Part shown: in pieces, positions 53,022 through 61,700 of the stretch
How the letters are laid out: every line of letters starts with the position of its first letter
Numbering within the stretch: the stretch's first letter is position 1
Assembly (NCBI GenBank): GCA_029959285.1
Contig: JASCOE010000008.1
Coordinates: 186,001 to 250,000 of the forward strand
Origin: Flavobacteriaceae bacterium PS02337
Lineage (GTDB): Bacteria; Bacteroidota; Bacteroidia; Flavobacteriales; Flavobacteriaceae
Direction of reading: 5' to 3'
DNA: 64,000 bases
Notes under the pieces: generated by a model
Told to the model about the DNA's origin: nothing
Databases searched by the model: none
Seen by the model: the letters and a program-made list of their open reading frames with translations, nothing else
Program-made: the position numbers and the translations under genes

Positions 53022-54077
53022 TTATTCCGTTTCGTAAAGTGCAACAGTTTCTAGTAATTCTTTTTCATATTGATAAATGTCATCTATAGAAGACATTGGT
53101 AGTTTTACTTCATTTTTATTATCATTAAAAAGACTGATATATTTTTTGCTCCCATTTAAATGAAGTCTTGTTAATGGTTTTCGGTTATTGTCGTCTAATA
53201 AAATTCCGAAGTATGATTGTGTGTCGCGATACACGACTCTGTTTGTCGGTAATTTGCGACGTAAAATGGCAAGAACAATTCTGTAACCGTCAAGTTCTTC
53301 TTCTGTAGTTACGATTTTGCTTTCATCTTCCACTACAACTATTTCTTCATTTTGTTGTTTAATAGTTTCTTTTGTAAGCGCAGCATTTAATCTATCATTG
53401 ATTTTATCATTGATAAATTGACTAACCGATTTCTGAACTAAATCTTTAAATTCATCAACTACTTTTTCGGTTAATCTCCCAGTATAAATTTTGCTGGCAA
53501 ATAATTTTGTAAAATCACTTGAAGGACTTTCTAATTCTGTATTGATAAGTTTTTTTATTTCCTTAATATATTTTAATGAACTAGCATTGTTTACAATATT
53601 ATTTACATCAAAATTGGCTTTATGGAATTTGGCAATTTCACTTATTGTATTTTCTTTTAGATTGCTAATATCAAATTCTAAAAATGGTTTTTCATCCATT
53701 TTATTAGTATCATCTAAATCGGTAAAAAATTGATAATGAATACCATTTGTTAAAAGTGCAAATCGAGTTTTTGTAACATGGAAATAACGAAACAATTGAG
53801 AATTGTGTACAGTAAGTTTTTCTTTCCAGCTTTTACATTCTACAATTATGATTGGTTCTCCGTTTTGAAAAATGGCGTAATCTACTTTTTCACCTTTTTT
53901 CAAACCAAGATCTGCTGTAAATTCTGGAACTACTTCTAAAGGATTAAAAGCATCATAACCTAAAATATGAATGAACGGTAACACAAAAGCATGTTTAGTG
54001 GATTCTTCTGTTTCAATTTTACTTTTTAACTGATTTATTTTATCAGATAGTGATTTAAGTTGAATGTTAATTTCCAT
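53022..54077 (-). CDS. solitary HsdR N-terminal-like nuclease domain protein
   Basis: 351 residues from the ATG at 54077 (MEINIQLKSLSDKINQLKS); an upstream start is unlikely. The PD-(D/E)XK site is D66 in GEKVDYAIF and E80/K82 in IIIVECKSW, as in the type I restriction HSDR_N domain. The middle is helical (about 130-260), and the C-terminal 90 residues (about 262-351: YRIVLAILRRKLPTNRVVYRDTQS) form a separate small domain. No HsdM or HsdS is near, so it is not a normal type I subunit. May be a stand-alone nuclease or defence-related protein. Confidence 0.75.
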   Translation of the reverse strand: MEINIQLKSLSDKINQLKSKIETEESTKHAFVLPFIHILGYDAFNPLEVVPEFTADLGLKKGEKVDYAIFQNGEPIIIVECKSWKEKLTVHNSQLFRYFHVTKTRFALLTNGIHYQFFTDLDDTNKMDEKPFLEFDISNLKENTISEIAKFHKANFDVNNIVNNASSLKYIKEIKKLINTELESPSSDFTKLFASKIYTGRLTEKVVDEFKDLVQKSVSQFINDKINDRLNAALTKETIKQQNEEIVVVEDESKIVTTEEELDGYRIVLAILRRKLPTNRVVYRDTQSYFGILLDDNNRKPLTRLHLNGSKKYISLFNDNKNEVKLPMSSIDDIYQYEKELLETVALYETE

Positions 54078-54218
54078 TGGATTTAGTTTTGATTTATATT
54101 TCAAAAGTAAAACCAAACAAAACCAATGTTTTACGGAAATCCATAATACATAAATATTAAATTCAAGAAATAAAAAAAGCCCCCGAAGGAGCTAAAGAAA
54201 TATAAGTTGAAAAGGAGA

Positions 54219-54887
54219 TTAAATAATTCCCATGTCTTTTGTAATAGAAACCAAATGAATGGTATTATTGGCTTTGAAAAAGTCTTTTAGTTTTGACAAT
54301 CTTTTTTCCATAGCACTTTTGCTATTGGCTTTGACTTCTGAGTTTTTGAAAATTTCTACAATTTCATCTTGTGAAATTCCGTCCGATAAATATTTTAGAA
54401 TTTTAATATCCACATCATCAATTTCAAAATTGTTTTTTTCCTGCAATGCAGAAGCAACTTCAGGCGAAATAAATTTTTGATCGGAGGTCGAAATTAAATG
54501 AATCGCTTTTTTTAATTCTTCGATGCTGTTCAGACTTTTTAAAACAAAACCATCGATTTCGGCATTTTCAAAAAGCGATTTAATTCTAAAACTTTTGTCT
54601 TCAACAGAATATGCAATTATTTTAATATTGGGCTGAAGTTCACGAACTTTTTGAACGAGTTCGTCACCGCTTGCAATTTTTACTTCACGATGATCTGTTT
54701 TAAACGAAAGATCACTAATTAATAAATCGTAAGGCTCGTTTTGATGAATCGCGGCGCGTATCTTTAGAAATGCATCATCACAAAATTTCGAATGTTGAAA
54801 ATCGACAATATTTAAATCTTTCAAAACTTGCTGAATTCCTAAATTCATGGCATCGATATCTTCAGCTATTATTACTTTTTTAAACAT
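54219..54887 (-). CDS. NarL/LuxR-like response regulator (cassette copy 2)
   Basis: 222 residues. Receiver domain with phospho-acceptor D59 (LLISDLSF), acidic E9/D10 and K near 111 (VLKSL). C-terminal HTH region about 150-215 (VDIKILKYLSDGISQDEIVEIF) is LuxR-like but divergent. Six bp after the TPR kinase gene, so its cognate partner is very probably that HisKA_3-type kinase. Confidence 0.88.
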   Translation of the reverse strand: MFKKVIIAEDIDAMNLGIQQVLKDLNIVDFQHSKFCDDAFLKIRAAIHQNEPYDLLISDLSFKTDHREVKIASGDELVQKVRELQPNIKIIAYSVEDKSFRIKSLFENAEIDGFVLKSLNSIEELKKAIHLISTSDQKFISPEVASALQEKNNFEIDDVDIKILKYLSDGISQDEIVEIFKNSEVKANSKSAMEKRLSKLKDFFKANNTIHLVSITKDMGII

Positions 54888-54893
54888 AGGCTT

Positions 54894-56594
54894 TTATTTA
54901 GGCATTGTTATTTTTACTTTAAAACCTTTATCAGGTTCCGTTTCAAAAGTAATAGTTCCTTTACTAGACAAAATACGGTTTTCCATATTTAGCAAACCAT
55001 TTTTTATAATTTGTGATTTTTCGCAACCTTTTCCGTCATCACTATAATCAATAAGTATCAAATTTGAATTATTATTAAACTTTAAAACCACAATAGAAGC
55101 ATTGCTATGTTTTTTCATGTTAACCATTAATTCCTGAAGAACTCTATGAATAATAACTTTCTTTTCGTCTTCAATATCATTCCAACTAATCTTTTCAATA
55201 TTTGTAATAATTACATTCGTATTAGCGGTATTATAAGTGGAAAGCATTTCTTTTAAGTTATAAGAGAAATTTATACCCGTGTCGACATTACTATTTTCTC
55301 GTGAAATGCCTCTTACGCGAGAATAAATATGATTGAGTTTTTGTAATAAAGGTTCTTTACTGTTTTCTGTTGTTAGAGATTGTGTCTGAGTAAAAGTAAT
55401 GGCATGAAAAACGTCATTTGCCAGTTCGTCGTGTATATTTTTAGCAATTCTCGTTTCCGTATTATAGGCAGTTTTAATTTCTACTAAACGAGTTTTGTGT
55501 TTGTAACGTTTTCTTAGATAAAGACCCAGAGATACAATAGTAATAACAATAACGATTATAGCAGCATATAAAACGACTTTATCTTTTTCTGCTTCTTTAA
55601 TTGCCACTAAATCTTCAGCTTTTTCTAAACGAAGTTTCTGGTTCTCGTCTTTTTCTTTTTTCGAATCGTATTTTATTTTCGCGAATTTGTTTTTGAAGTT
55701 GTTGCGAATATTAGTTATACTGTCATTTATGGAAATATATTTTTTTGAATATTGAGTTCCAGATCCGTTAGAAATTAAAACGGCTAAAGATTTTAAACGT
55801 TCATCAACACTGTTGAGGTTAGTTGCAATGTTGTATGCTTTTTGAGCATATTCATTGGATTTATTTATATTGATAGAAGTATAATATTCAGATAAATGAA
55901 GGTAACTAGCGATGCTGGAATATAAATCTTGAGATTGATTTTTAATTTCTAAACCTTCATTCATTAAAGAAAGTCCTTTTTTGTTTGAACCCATTTTGAA
56001 ATAAGCAAAACCAAGATTGTCTAAAGCTCTGCCTTTACTTTTCTCAGAAATTTGCTTTTCATTTAAAATAGATTCAAGAATTTGAATTGCCTTGTCATAT
56101 TTTTTCTGTTCAGTATAAATAACAGCGATATTATTTAAAGGTGATATTTTAGAGATGTTATTGTCTGCGTCTTTAATTGCTTCATTGTAATAATAAATAG
56201 CATCATTATAAAGTAGAAGTTCTTTATCAGCAATTCCAAAAAAATTATTGATTGAAACGGAATAAATATCTTTCTTTTTAAGATAAGGAAGTGCTTCTGT
56301 CAATGTTTCTTTGCTACCATAATAATCATCGTTAATTTGCTGTATTGAAGCCATTTGAATGAGATTGTAAACAAGATTTACACTATCTCTTAAAATTTCA
56401 AATGCTATTTTTGATTTATTAAAATTGTAGAAAGCGCTATTGTAGTTTTTATTTTTAAAATCTTCAACACCTTGATCTCTTATTTTGTATATCTTTTCTT
56501 TGTCAATTTCGACTTTGTTATTTTCTATTGTTTCTTTCTTACAAGAAAAGCAGAAAAGTAGAATTAGAAAATAAAAAAACGGGGATCGTAGCAT
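54894..56594 (-). CDS. TPR-containing sensor histidine kinase (cassette copy 2)
   Basis: 566 residues. Same plan as the copy at 46613-48322: MLRSPFFYF and lipobox-like FSCKK at the start, TPR repeats about 35-280, linker coiled coil, membrane helix about 340-362, then HisKA_3 kinase (IHDELAND, His near 388; ELMVNMKKHSNAS; DDGKGCEK; NGLLNMENRI). The TPR half is expected in the periplasm. Followed by its response regulator; preceded by its small lipoprotein. Confidence 0.88.
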   Translation of the reverse strand: MLRSPFFYFLILLFCFSCKKETIENNKVEIDKEKIYKIRDQGVEDFKNKNYNSAFYNFNKSKIAFEILRDSVNLVYNLIQMASIQQINDDYYGSKETLTEALPYLKKKDIYSVSINNFFGIADKELLLYNDAIYYYNEAIKDADNNISKISPLNNIAVIYTEQKKYDKAIQILESILNEKQISEKSKGRALDNLGFAYFKMGSNKKGLSLMNEGLEIKNQSQDLYSSIASYLHLSEYYTSININKSNEYAQKAYNIATNLNSVDERLKSLAVLISNGSGTQYSKKYISINDSITNIRNNFKNKFAKIKYDSKKEKDENQKLRLEKAEDLVAIKEAEKDKVVLYAAIIVIVITIVSLGLYLRKRYKHKTRLVEIKTAYNTETRIAKNIHDELANDVFHAITFTQTQSLTTENSKEPLLQKLNHIYSRVRGISRENSNVDTGINFSYNLKEMLSTYNTANTNVIITNIEKISWNDIEDEKKVIIHRVLQELMVNMKKHSNASIVVLKFNNNSNLILIDYSDDGKGCEKSQIIKNGLLNMENRILSSKGTITFETEPDKGFKVKITMPK

Positions 56595-56611
56595 AATAGT
56601 TACTTTCCCCG
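56580..56611 (-). promoter_or_regulatory. hairpin over the kinase start codon (copy 2)
   Basis: On the minus strand CGGGGA (56611-56606) can pair with TCCCCG (56585-56580) across the ATG, followed by TTTTTTTATTTT. Leu and Arg codons between the arms differ from copy 1 (CTA CGA versus TTG CGG), but the TCC CCG arm and the T-run are identical. Confidence 0.5.
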
Positions 56612-56646
56612 AAAATACTAATTTATTACAAATTAGAAATTTTAAT

Positions 56647-56832
56647 TTATGGTTTTTTTGGAGGCACCGGTACTACAACAGGATCATCTTCAGGACCATC
56701 GCTAGCTTGTGTATTAGTAATATCTTTTTTTACCTCAGTTTTGCCATCGGCTGTTTCGAATTCATCAGCAGTGCAAGAAAATAATGTAGTTGTCAATAGG
56801 GTAAACGCTCCCCATAAAAAAAACTTTTTCAT
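56647..56832 (-). CDS. small lipoprotein with proline-rich tail (cassette copy 2)
   Basis: 61 residues. Lipobox Cys near 20 (FSCTADEFET), a linker KTEVKKDITNTQASDGPEDD, and the C-terminus PVVVPVPPKKP. Paralog of the gene at 48385-48588. 52 bp upstream of the copy-2 kinase and presumably co-transcribed. Confidence 0.75.
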   Translation of the reverse strand: MKKFFLWGAFTLLTTTLFSCTADEFETADGKTEVKKDITNTQASDGPEDDPVVVPVPPKKP

Positions 56833-56897
56833 AATTGAAAATTTTTAAGATTGGATTAAAGGCGTTCAGAACTTTTCTGAGTTATGCCATTTTGGGT

Positions 56898-56976
56898 GGG
56901 AAGTGAAGTGCGTAGAACAGTAAGATTTTCATCTATACTTCCCGGAATAAAATCCGCCTTACGGTTTTCCGCACTT
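56898..56976 (-). other. conserved structured upstream element (copy 2)
   Basis: Arms 56906-56924 (AAGTGCGTAGAACAGTAAG) and 56958-56976 (CTTACGGTTTTCCGCACTT) are complementary at 17 of 19 positions, counting one G-T pair. GGGAAGT (56898-56904) and ACTTCCC (56937-56943) pair across them. The two mismatch positions are the same as in copy 1, and one T-A pair there is C-G here. Confidence 0.65.
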
Positions 56977-57024
56977 TGTAATTGAACTAGTTTTGTACAT
57001 TTGTTTTTGACCTGCAGATCAAAA
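56975..57024. promoter_or_regulatory. plus-strand promoter and CTGCAG palindrome (copy 2)
   Basis: TTTG (56975-56978), 17 bp, TACATTTG (56996-57003) is a good -33/-7 pair facing the gene at 57199. TTTTGACCTGCAGATCAAAA (57005-57024) is a 20-bp palindrome with one mismatched pair, placed at the expected transcription start. Confidence 0.6.
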
Positions 57025-57045
57025 CATTAACTAATTTTGTTAAGG

Positions 57046-57053
57046 CAAAGTTA
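57046..57053 (-). promoter_or_regulatory. possible minus-strand -7 element of the copy-2 cassette
   Basis: On the minus strand TAACTTTG fits TAnnTTTG. The phased AAGT array starts 29 bp upstream of it, where a -33 box would be. Copy 1 has a weaker counterpart (TTTCTTTG, 48822-48815), 31 bp from its array. Confidence 0.45.
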
Positions 57054-57081
57054 TGTAGGGTTTAGAGCTGTATTGTCCAGA

Positions 57082-57188
57082 AAGTCAGGAAAGTCTAATT
57101 TGTTTTTCTAAAGTCGAGATAAGTTCTAAGAAGTCATAAAAAGTCAGACAAAGTAGAATAAAGTACTTTAGAAAAAGTTTAAAAAAGT
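57082..57188. promoter_or_regulatory. phased AAGT array (copy 2)
   Basis: AAGT starts at 57082, 57091, 57111, 57121, 57131, 57141, 57151, 57161, 57175 and 57185. Six consecutive copies are exactly 10 bp apart; five of the ten read AAGTC. It lies between the cassette promoter and the plus-strand gene. Phased A-tracts here could also bend the DNA. Confidence 0.75.
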
Positions 57189-57198
57189 TCAATTGCCT

Positions 57199-58149
57199 AT
57201 GTCAAAAATTACTTTTGAAGATTATAAAAAAGCTATTAAGGCTAAATATGAAGAGGAAATAGAAGGTGTATATTCAAATAATTTAAGTTCACCAACAGCA
57301 GCGAATCTTAGAAATTTGTGCATCAAAAGATTTACATCAAATAATAGTAAAGATGACTTATTTACTTTTGAATCTTTTTTTGATTTTCCATTTGATGGGG
57401 ATAAGAAAAATTTGTTTGGAGATGATGAACTGAATAAGTTAGAAGCAGTTAAGAGATTTTTTTTAGGTAAAACAGAAAAACCAGCAGAAGATACTATTCA
57501 GTTAGCTGCAATACTTGTTGACCTTAAGCCAAGACCTTTTAAAGAGTTTAGAAAACAAATTGATGAAGAGGATGTAGATTTGATAAAGGATTTAAGAAAT
57601 ACTGGTTTTTCAAAAAAAAATATTTCTTCTGATAATGTGAATGAAGAAACGCAAATAGAAAGTTTTTTCGATTCAGAAATAACCTCGGATGAGGAAGAAG
57701 ATTCAAAAAGAAATGAAGAAGAAAAAGAAAAAGAAAAAGGAGGAGCAGAAGAAATCAAAATTGAAAATCCAAAACATCCAATATTAAGATACTTTGCAAT
57801 AACAGGAATTCTGGCTGGATTATGTTTAATTATTTATTTGGCTCTACCTCAAAAAGAATGTATGCAATGGTCTAATGATCATTATGAATTAGTGGATTGT
57901 GATGTCAAAATTGAAGGCATCGGAATGGTGAATCAGATAGAACTTTTAGATAAAAGTCTCTTCAATCTTAAAAAGGTAAATGTTTGTGATACAACAAAAT
58001 GTTTTGATAAAAATGGAGACGCTGTAATTTGGTACGCAAAAACTGAAAATGGTATCGATTTCTTTAATGGTCATGGAAGGCATCCTGAGAACAACAAGGC
58101 TTTAAGACCTATAACACAATATATCATTAATAAATATGTCAAAAAATAA
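57199..58149 (+). CDS. unknown single-pass membrane protein next to the cassette
   Basis: 316 residues from the ATG at 57199 (MSKITFEDYKKAIKAKYEEE). N-terminal cytoplasmic region of about 200 residues, acidic and Lys/Glu-rich toward its end (DEEEDSKRNEEEKEKEKGG), one membrane helix (about 205-223, YFAITGILAGLCLIIYLAL), then a 90-residue outer domain with four Cys (KECMQW, VDCD, VCDTTKCF). No family recognised. Transcribed away from copy 2 across the phased array. Confidence 0.65.
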   Translation: MSKITFEDYKKAIKAKYEEEIEGVYSNNLSSPTAANLRNLCIKRFTSNNSKDDLFTFESFFDFPFDGDKKNLFGDDELNKLEAVKRFFLGKTEKPAEDTIQLAAILVDLKPRPFKEFRKQIDEEDVDLIKDLRNTGFSKKNISSDNVNEETQIESFFDSEITSDEEEDSKRNEEEKEKEKGGAEEIKIENPKHPILRYFAITGILAGLCLIIYLALPQKECMQWSNDHYELVDCDVKIEGIGMVNQIELLDKSLFNLKKVNVCDTTKCFDKNGDAVIWYAKTENGIDFFNGHGRHPENNKALRPITQYIINKYVKK

Positions 58150-58262
58150 AGTTAAAATGCGATTTATGTAATAAAAACCTGAAATCATGGAATTTTCTGT
58201 AAGATTATACATTTAATTTAGCAGTATTAAAATTAATAAACAAATCAAACAAAAAATCTACC

Positions 58263-58676
58263 ATGAAAAGTAAAGCAATATTATTAGGATTATTAAGCAT
58301 CGGTTTTTTTGCAACATCTTGCAGCAGTGATGATAACAACGGAGAAACAATCGTTCCAATTCAAGGAAAATACAACCTTAGACAAACAGGATCAATTGTT
58401 GGTGGACAAGAAGTATTAATTGATGCAGTAGCAAACCAAGCAGGTTGCCCAGGAGATTACTTAGATCTAAGATTGAGTAATGCTGCGGTTTACGGAGATT
58501 ATAACGGTTCTGAATGTGCCTTAACTGAAACAACTGGAACGTACGTAAGATCTCATAACGATTTAACGCTAACTATTAATGGTGTTACTACAACTAGTGA
58601 TATCATGAATCTTACAAACAAAGAGTTGAAAATAAAAGACAAAGTATCTGGTGCTATTACAGTTTACAGTCGATAA
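58263..58676 (+). CDS. lipocalin-like lipoprotein
   Basis: 137 residues. Lipobox TSC at about 20, then SSDDNNGE and a body starting IQGKYNLRQTGSIVGGQEVL, with beta strands and two Cys (AGCPGD, SECAL) that could bridge. Resembles the small lipocalin-like lipoproteins of Bacteroidota. Function unknown. Confidence 0.7.
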   Translation: MKSKAILLGLLSIGFFATSCSSDDNNGETIVPIQGKYNLRQTGSIVGGQEVLIDAVANQAGCPGDYLDLRLSNAAVYGDYNGSECALTETTGTYVRSHNDLTLTINGVTTTSDIMNLTNKELKIKDKVSGAITVYSR

Positions 58677-58717
58677 GAAAAATTGTTTTGAGATAATTTC
58701 AATGTGCTTTGAAATTG

Positions 58718-58752
58718 AAAAACGGAAACACTTTAAAGTAGTTTCCGTTTTT
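58718..58752. terminator. bidirectional terminator
   Basis: AAAAACGGAAAC (58718-58729) pairs with GTTTCCGTTTTT (58741-58752) between convergent genes. Confidence 0.85.
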
Positions 58753-58775
58753 TTATGAATTTTTATAATTGAATT

Positions 58776-61700
58776 TTAGCTGACAGGAATATAGATATCG
58801 AAAGTTGCGCCTTCATTTTGTAAACCCGAAGCCGTTATAATTCCGTTATGGTTTTCTACAATCTTTTTTACAATTGCTAGTCCAATTCCAGTTCCGTTGT
58901 AGCGATCTCTTCCGTGTAAACGCTGAAAAACTTCGAATATTTTTTTGTTGTATTGAGGTTCAAAACCAATTCCGTTGTCTGAAACTTGAATGTGACAATA
59001 TTTTTTCGTCGGAATCAATTTTTCATTGTCTAAATCTTCTGCTACAGCAATTTCACTTTTAATTTTAATTACAACAGGAACATCAGGATTTGAGAATTTT
59101 AATGAATTGCTAATTAAATTGTATAATAACTGTTTGAACTGAAACGGAATAATATCAGCTTTTGATGTTTTTTCTACTTCAATAACAGCATTTTTTTGTT
59201 CTAATTCTTCGGTTAAATCCTCTTTTACTTCTTTTATAATTTGAGAAAGATCTGTTTTAACAAATACTCGTTCTTGAATATTAGTTCTAGAATACGCCAA
59301 TAAATCGTTAATCAAAGTCTGCATTCGTTGGGCTGCATTTTGCATTCTTCTAAATTTATCTTTTCCATTTTCAGATAAACTTTCAGATTCTTTATCCATA
59401 ATCTGCGAAGCAAAAGTCTGTATTTTTCGAAGCGGTTCCTGTAAATCATGACTAGAAATGTAAGCAAACGACTGAAGTTCTTTATTCATTTCTTCCAGTT
59501 CGTTATTTTTTTGCTCCAATTCTAAAGCATTCATTTTTAGTGTGTCATCGGCCTTTTTTCTTTCGGTCAGATCATGTGTAACTTTCGAGAAACCAATAAT
59601 TTCATCTTGTTTGTTATGAATTGCCGTAATTACCACATTTGCCCAGAAACGAGTTCCATCTTTTCGAGCGCGCCAGCCTTCATGAACCACCTTTCCGTTT
59701 TCTATTGCGAGTTGCAGAAGTTTTTCAGGAAGTTTGCTTTTCTGATCTTCTTTCGTATAAAAAATAGAAAAATATTTTCCGACAATTTCTTCCGCTTTAT
59801 AACCTTTTATTTTTTCGGCACCAGCATTCCAGTTTTCAATAATTCCGTGAGCGCTGAGGTATAAAATCGCATATTCCTGAACTTCTTCGACCATTAAATG
59901 ATAACGTTCTTCACTTTTTCGAAGCGATTCGTTCATCTGAATTAATTCTCTGGTTCTTGCTGTAACCTGTTGTTCTAGTTCGTGAGTAAAAGCCTTTTCA
60001 GTATGAATGTCGGTAAAAGCGCCAACCCATTTTATTATTTGATTATTCAAATCTAAAACGGGTTCGCCAATAACGGTATGCCATCTGTAAGTGCCATCTT
60101 TACGTCGCATTCTCACGTCGCATCGATACATTTCTCCAGTTGAAAGGGCGTGTTTCCAGATTTTTACATTTTCATCAAAATCATCAGGATGAATCATCGC
60201 TTCCCAAGAACCTTCAAGACCAGGTTCGATTCCGGTATATTCAAACCATTTTCCAGAAGTAAATAATGAATTTCCTTCGGCGTCTGTTTCCCAAATTAAT
60301 TGCGGAATACTTTCTGTTAGAGAGCGGAATCTTTTTTCACTTTCTTCAATTTTTTTTCTGGCTTCGACTTTTTCTGTAACATCAATCAGCGTCATTCTGA
60401 TTCCAGAAATCGAATTGTCGCTTTCGCGGAGCGGTGCAAATTCAAAATCAACATAAAATTGATTGCTCTGATTTTCATTTTCAATAAAAAGTAAAGATTC
60501 GGCTTCTGTATAAACTTCGCCAGATTCGTATACTTTTTTTAGCAATTTGCCATATTTCTGTTTTTGAAGTTCAGGAAATAATTTTAAAAGATTTTTTCCT
60601 TCAACTTCATTTTGCTGTTTTTTCCAAATATTATCCAAAAGCACAAAATTGGCCATTTCGATCACAAAATCATTTCCTCTCAAAATCGCAATCGGAACAG
60701 GTGAATAGACGATGAGGTTTCGTAATTTTTTTGCGCTATCTTCAATTTTTTGCTGATACTTTTTCTCTTCGGTAATATCTCTAATTGTTCCAATTAGTTT
60801 TTCAGGTTCATTGTTTTCATCATAAAAAACTTTTCCTTTCCCTTCAATCCAATGAATCGATTTATCTTTCCAAATTACACGAACTTCATAATTTAAAATA
60901 CCAGAATTTAATGCATCTTTAAAACCTTGGTTTCTCACATGCATATCGTCGGGGTGAAGATGTTGCAGCAAATCTTCATGAGTTAAAGAAACTTCTTCGG
61001 TATATCCGCCAACAATTTCGAGATATCTTTGCGAATAAATTGGAGCTCTGGTTTTTACATTCAATTCCCAAGTTCCTAATTCGCTGGCTTCTACAACAAT
61101 TTTAAGACGATCTTCATTAAGCTCAATTTTTTTTCTAGCTTCCACTTTATCCGTAACTTCAGTTACAGTAACCAAAATTCCAGAAATAGTTCCGTCTTCT
61201 TCTTTTAATGGATGATATAGAAAATCGAAATAAAAAATTTCAATTTTCCCATATCGGTTAATTGGAACAGGAACTTCATATCCATTGAAAGGAATTCCGG
61301 TTTTTAAAACACCGTCCAATAAAGCACTGACAGTTTCTTTAACTTCAGGAAGTGAGTCATAAAGTGGTCTTCCAACAAAACTCTTTTCTTCGCGAGCCAC
61401 AATTTTTAGATACGCTTCATTTGCCATTTCGACAACATATTCTGGCCCGCCCAGAATTGTAATTCCTACTGGAGCTTGTCGAACTGTATCTCGGAAACGT
61501 TTGTCACTTTCTTCGATTTTTTGTTTGGCTAAATATAAGTCTGTAATTTCTACGGCTGTATTCATAACGGCATAAACTTTACCGTTTAAATCGTACAAAG
61601 GTGTAAAGCTGTAATTGAAATAGAATGGCTGTAATACATTATCTTTTACAATATCAACGCGTGAGTTTCTGGAGTGAAAAGACTTTCCAGTTTCAAATAC

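Noticed and set aside
53022-54077. Type I restriction-modification system
   Set aside because: Only the HSDR_N-like nuclease part is present; no helicase domain, HsdM or HsdS gene is nearby.
57082-57188. Phased repeats as a CRISPR array
   Set aside because: The repeated unit is only 4-5 bp with 5-6 bp between copies. There are no 20-40 bp repeats or spacers and no cas genes.
59574-59864. Plus-strand frames inside the multi-PAS kinase gene
   Set aside because: Antisense shadows of a long, clearly coding gene.
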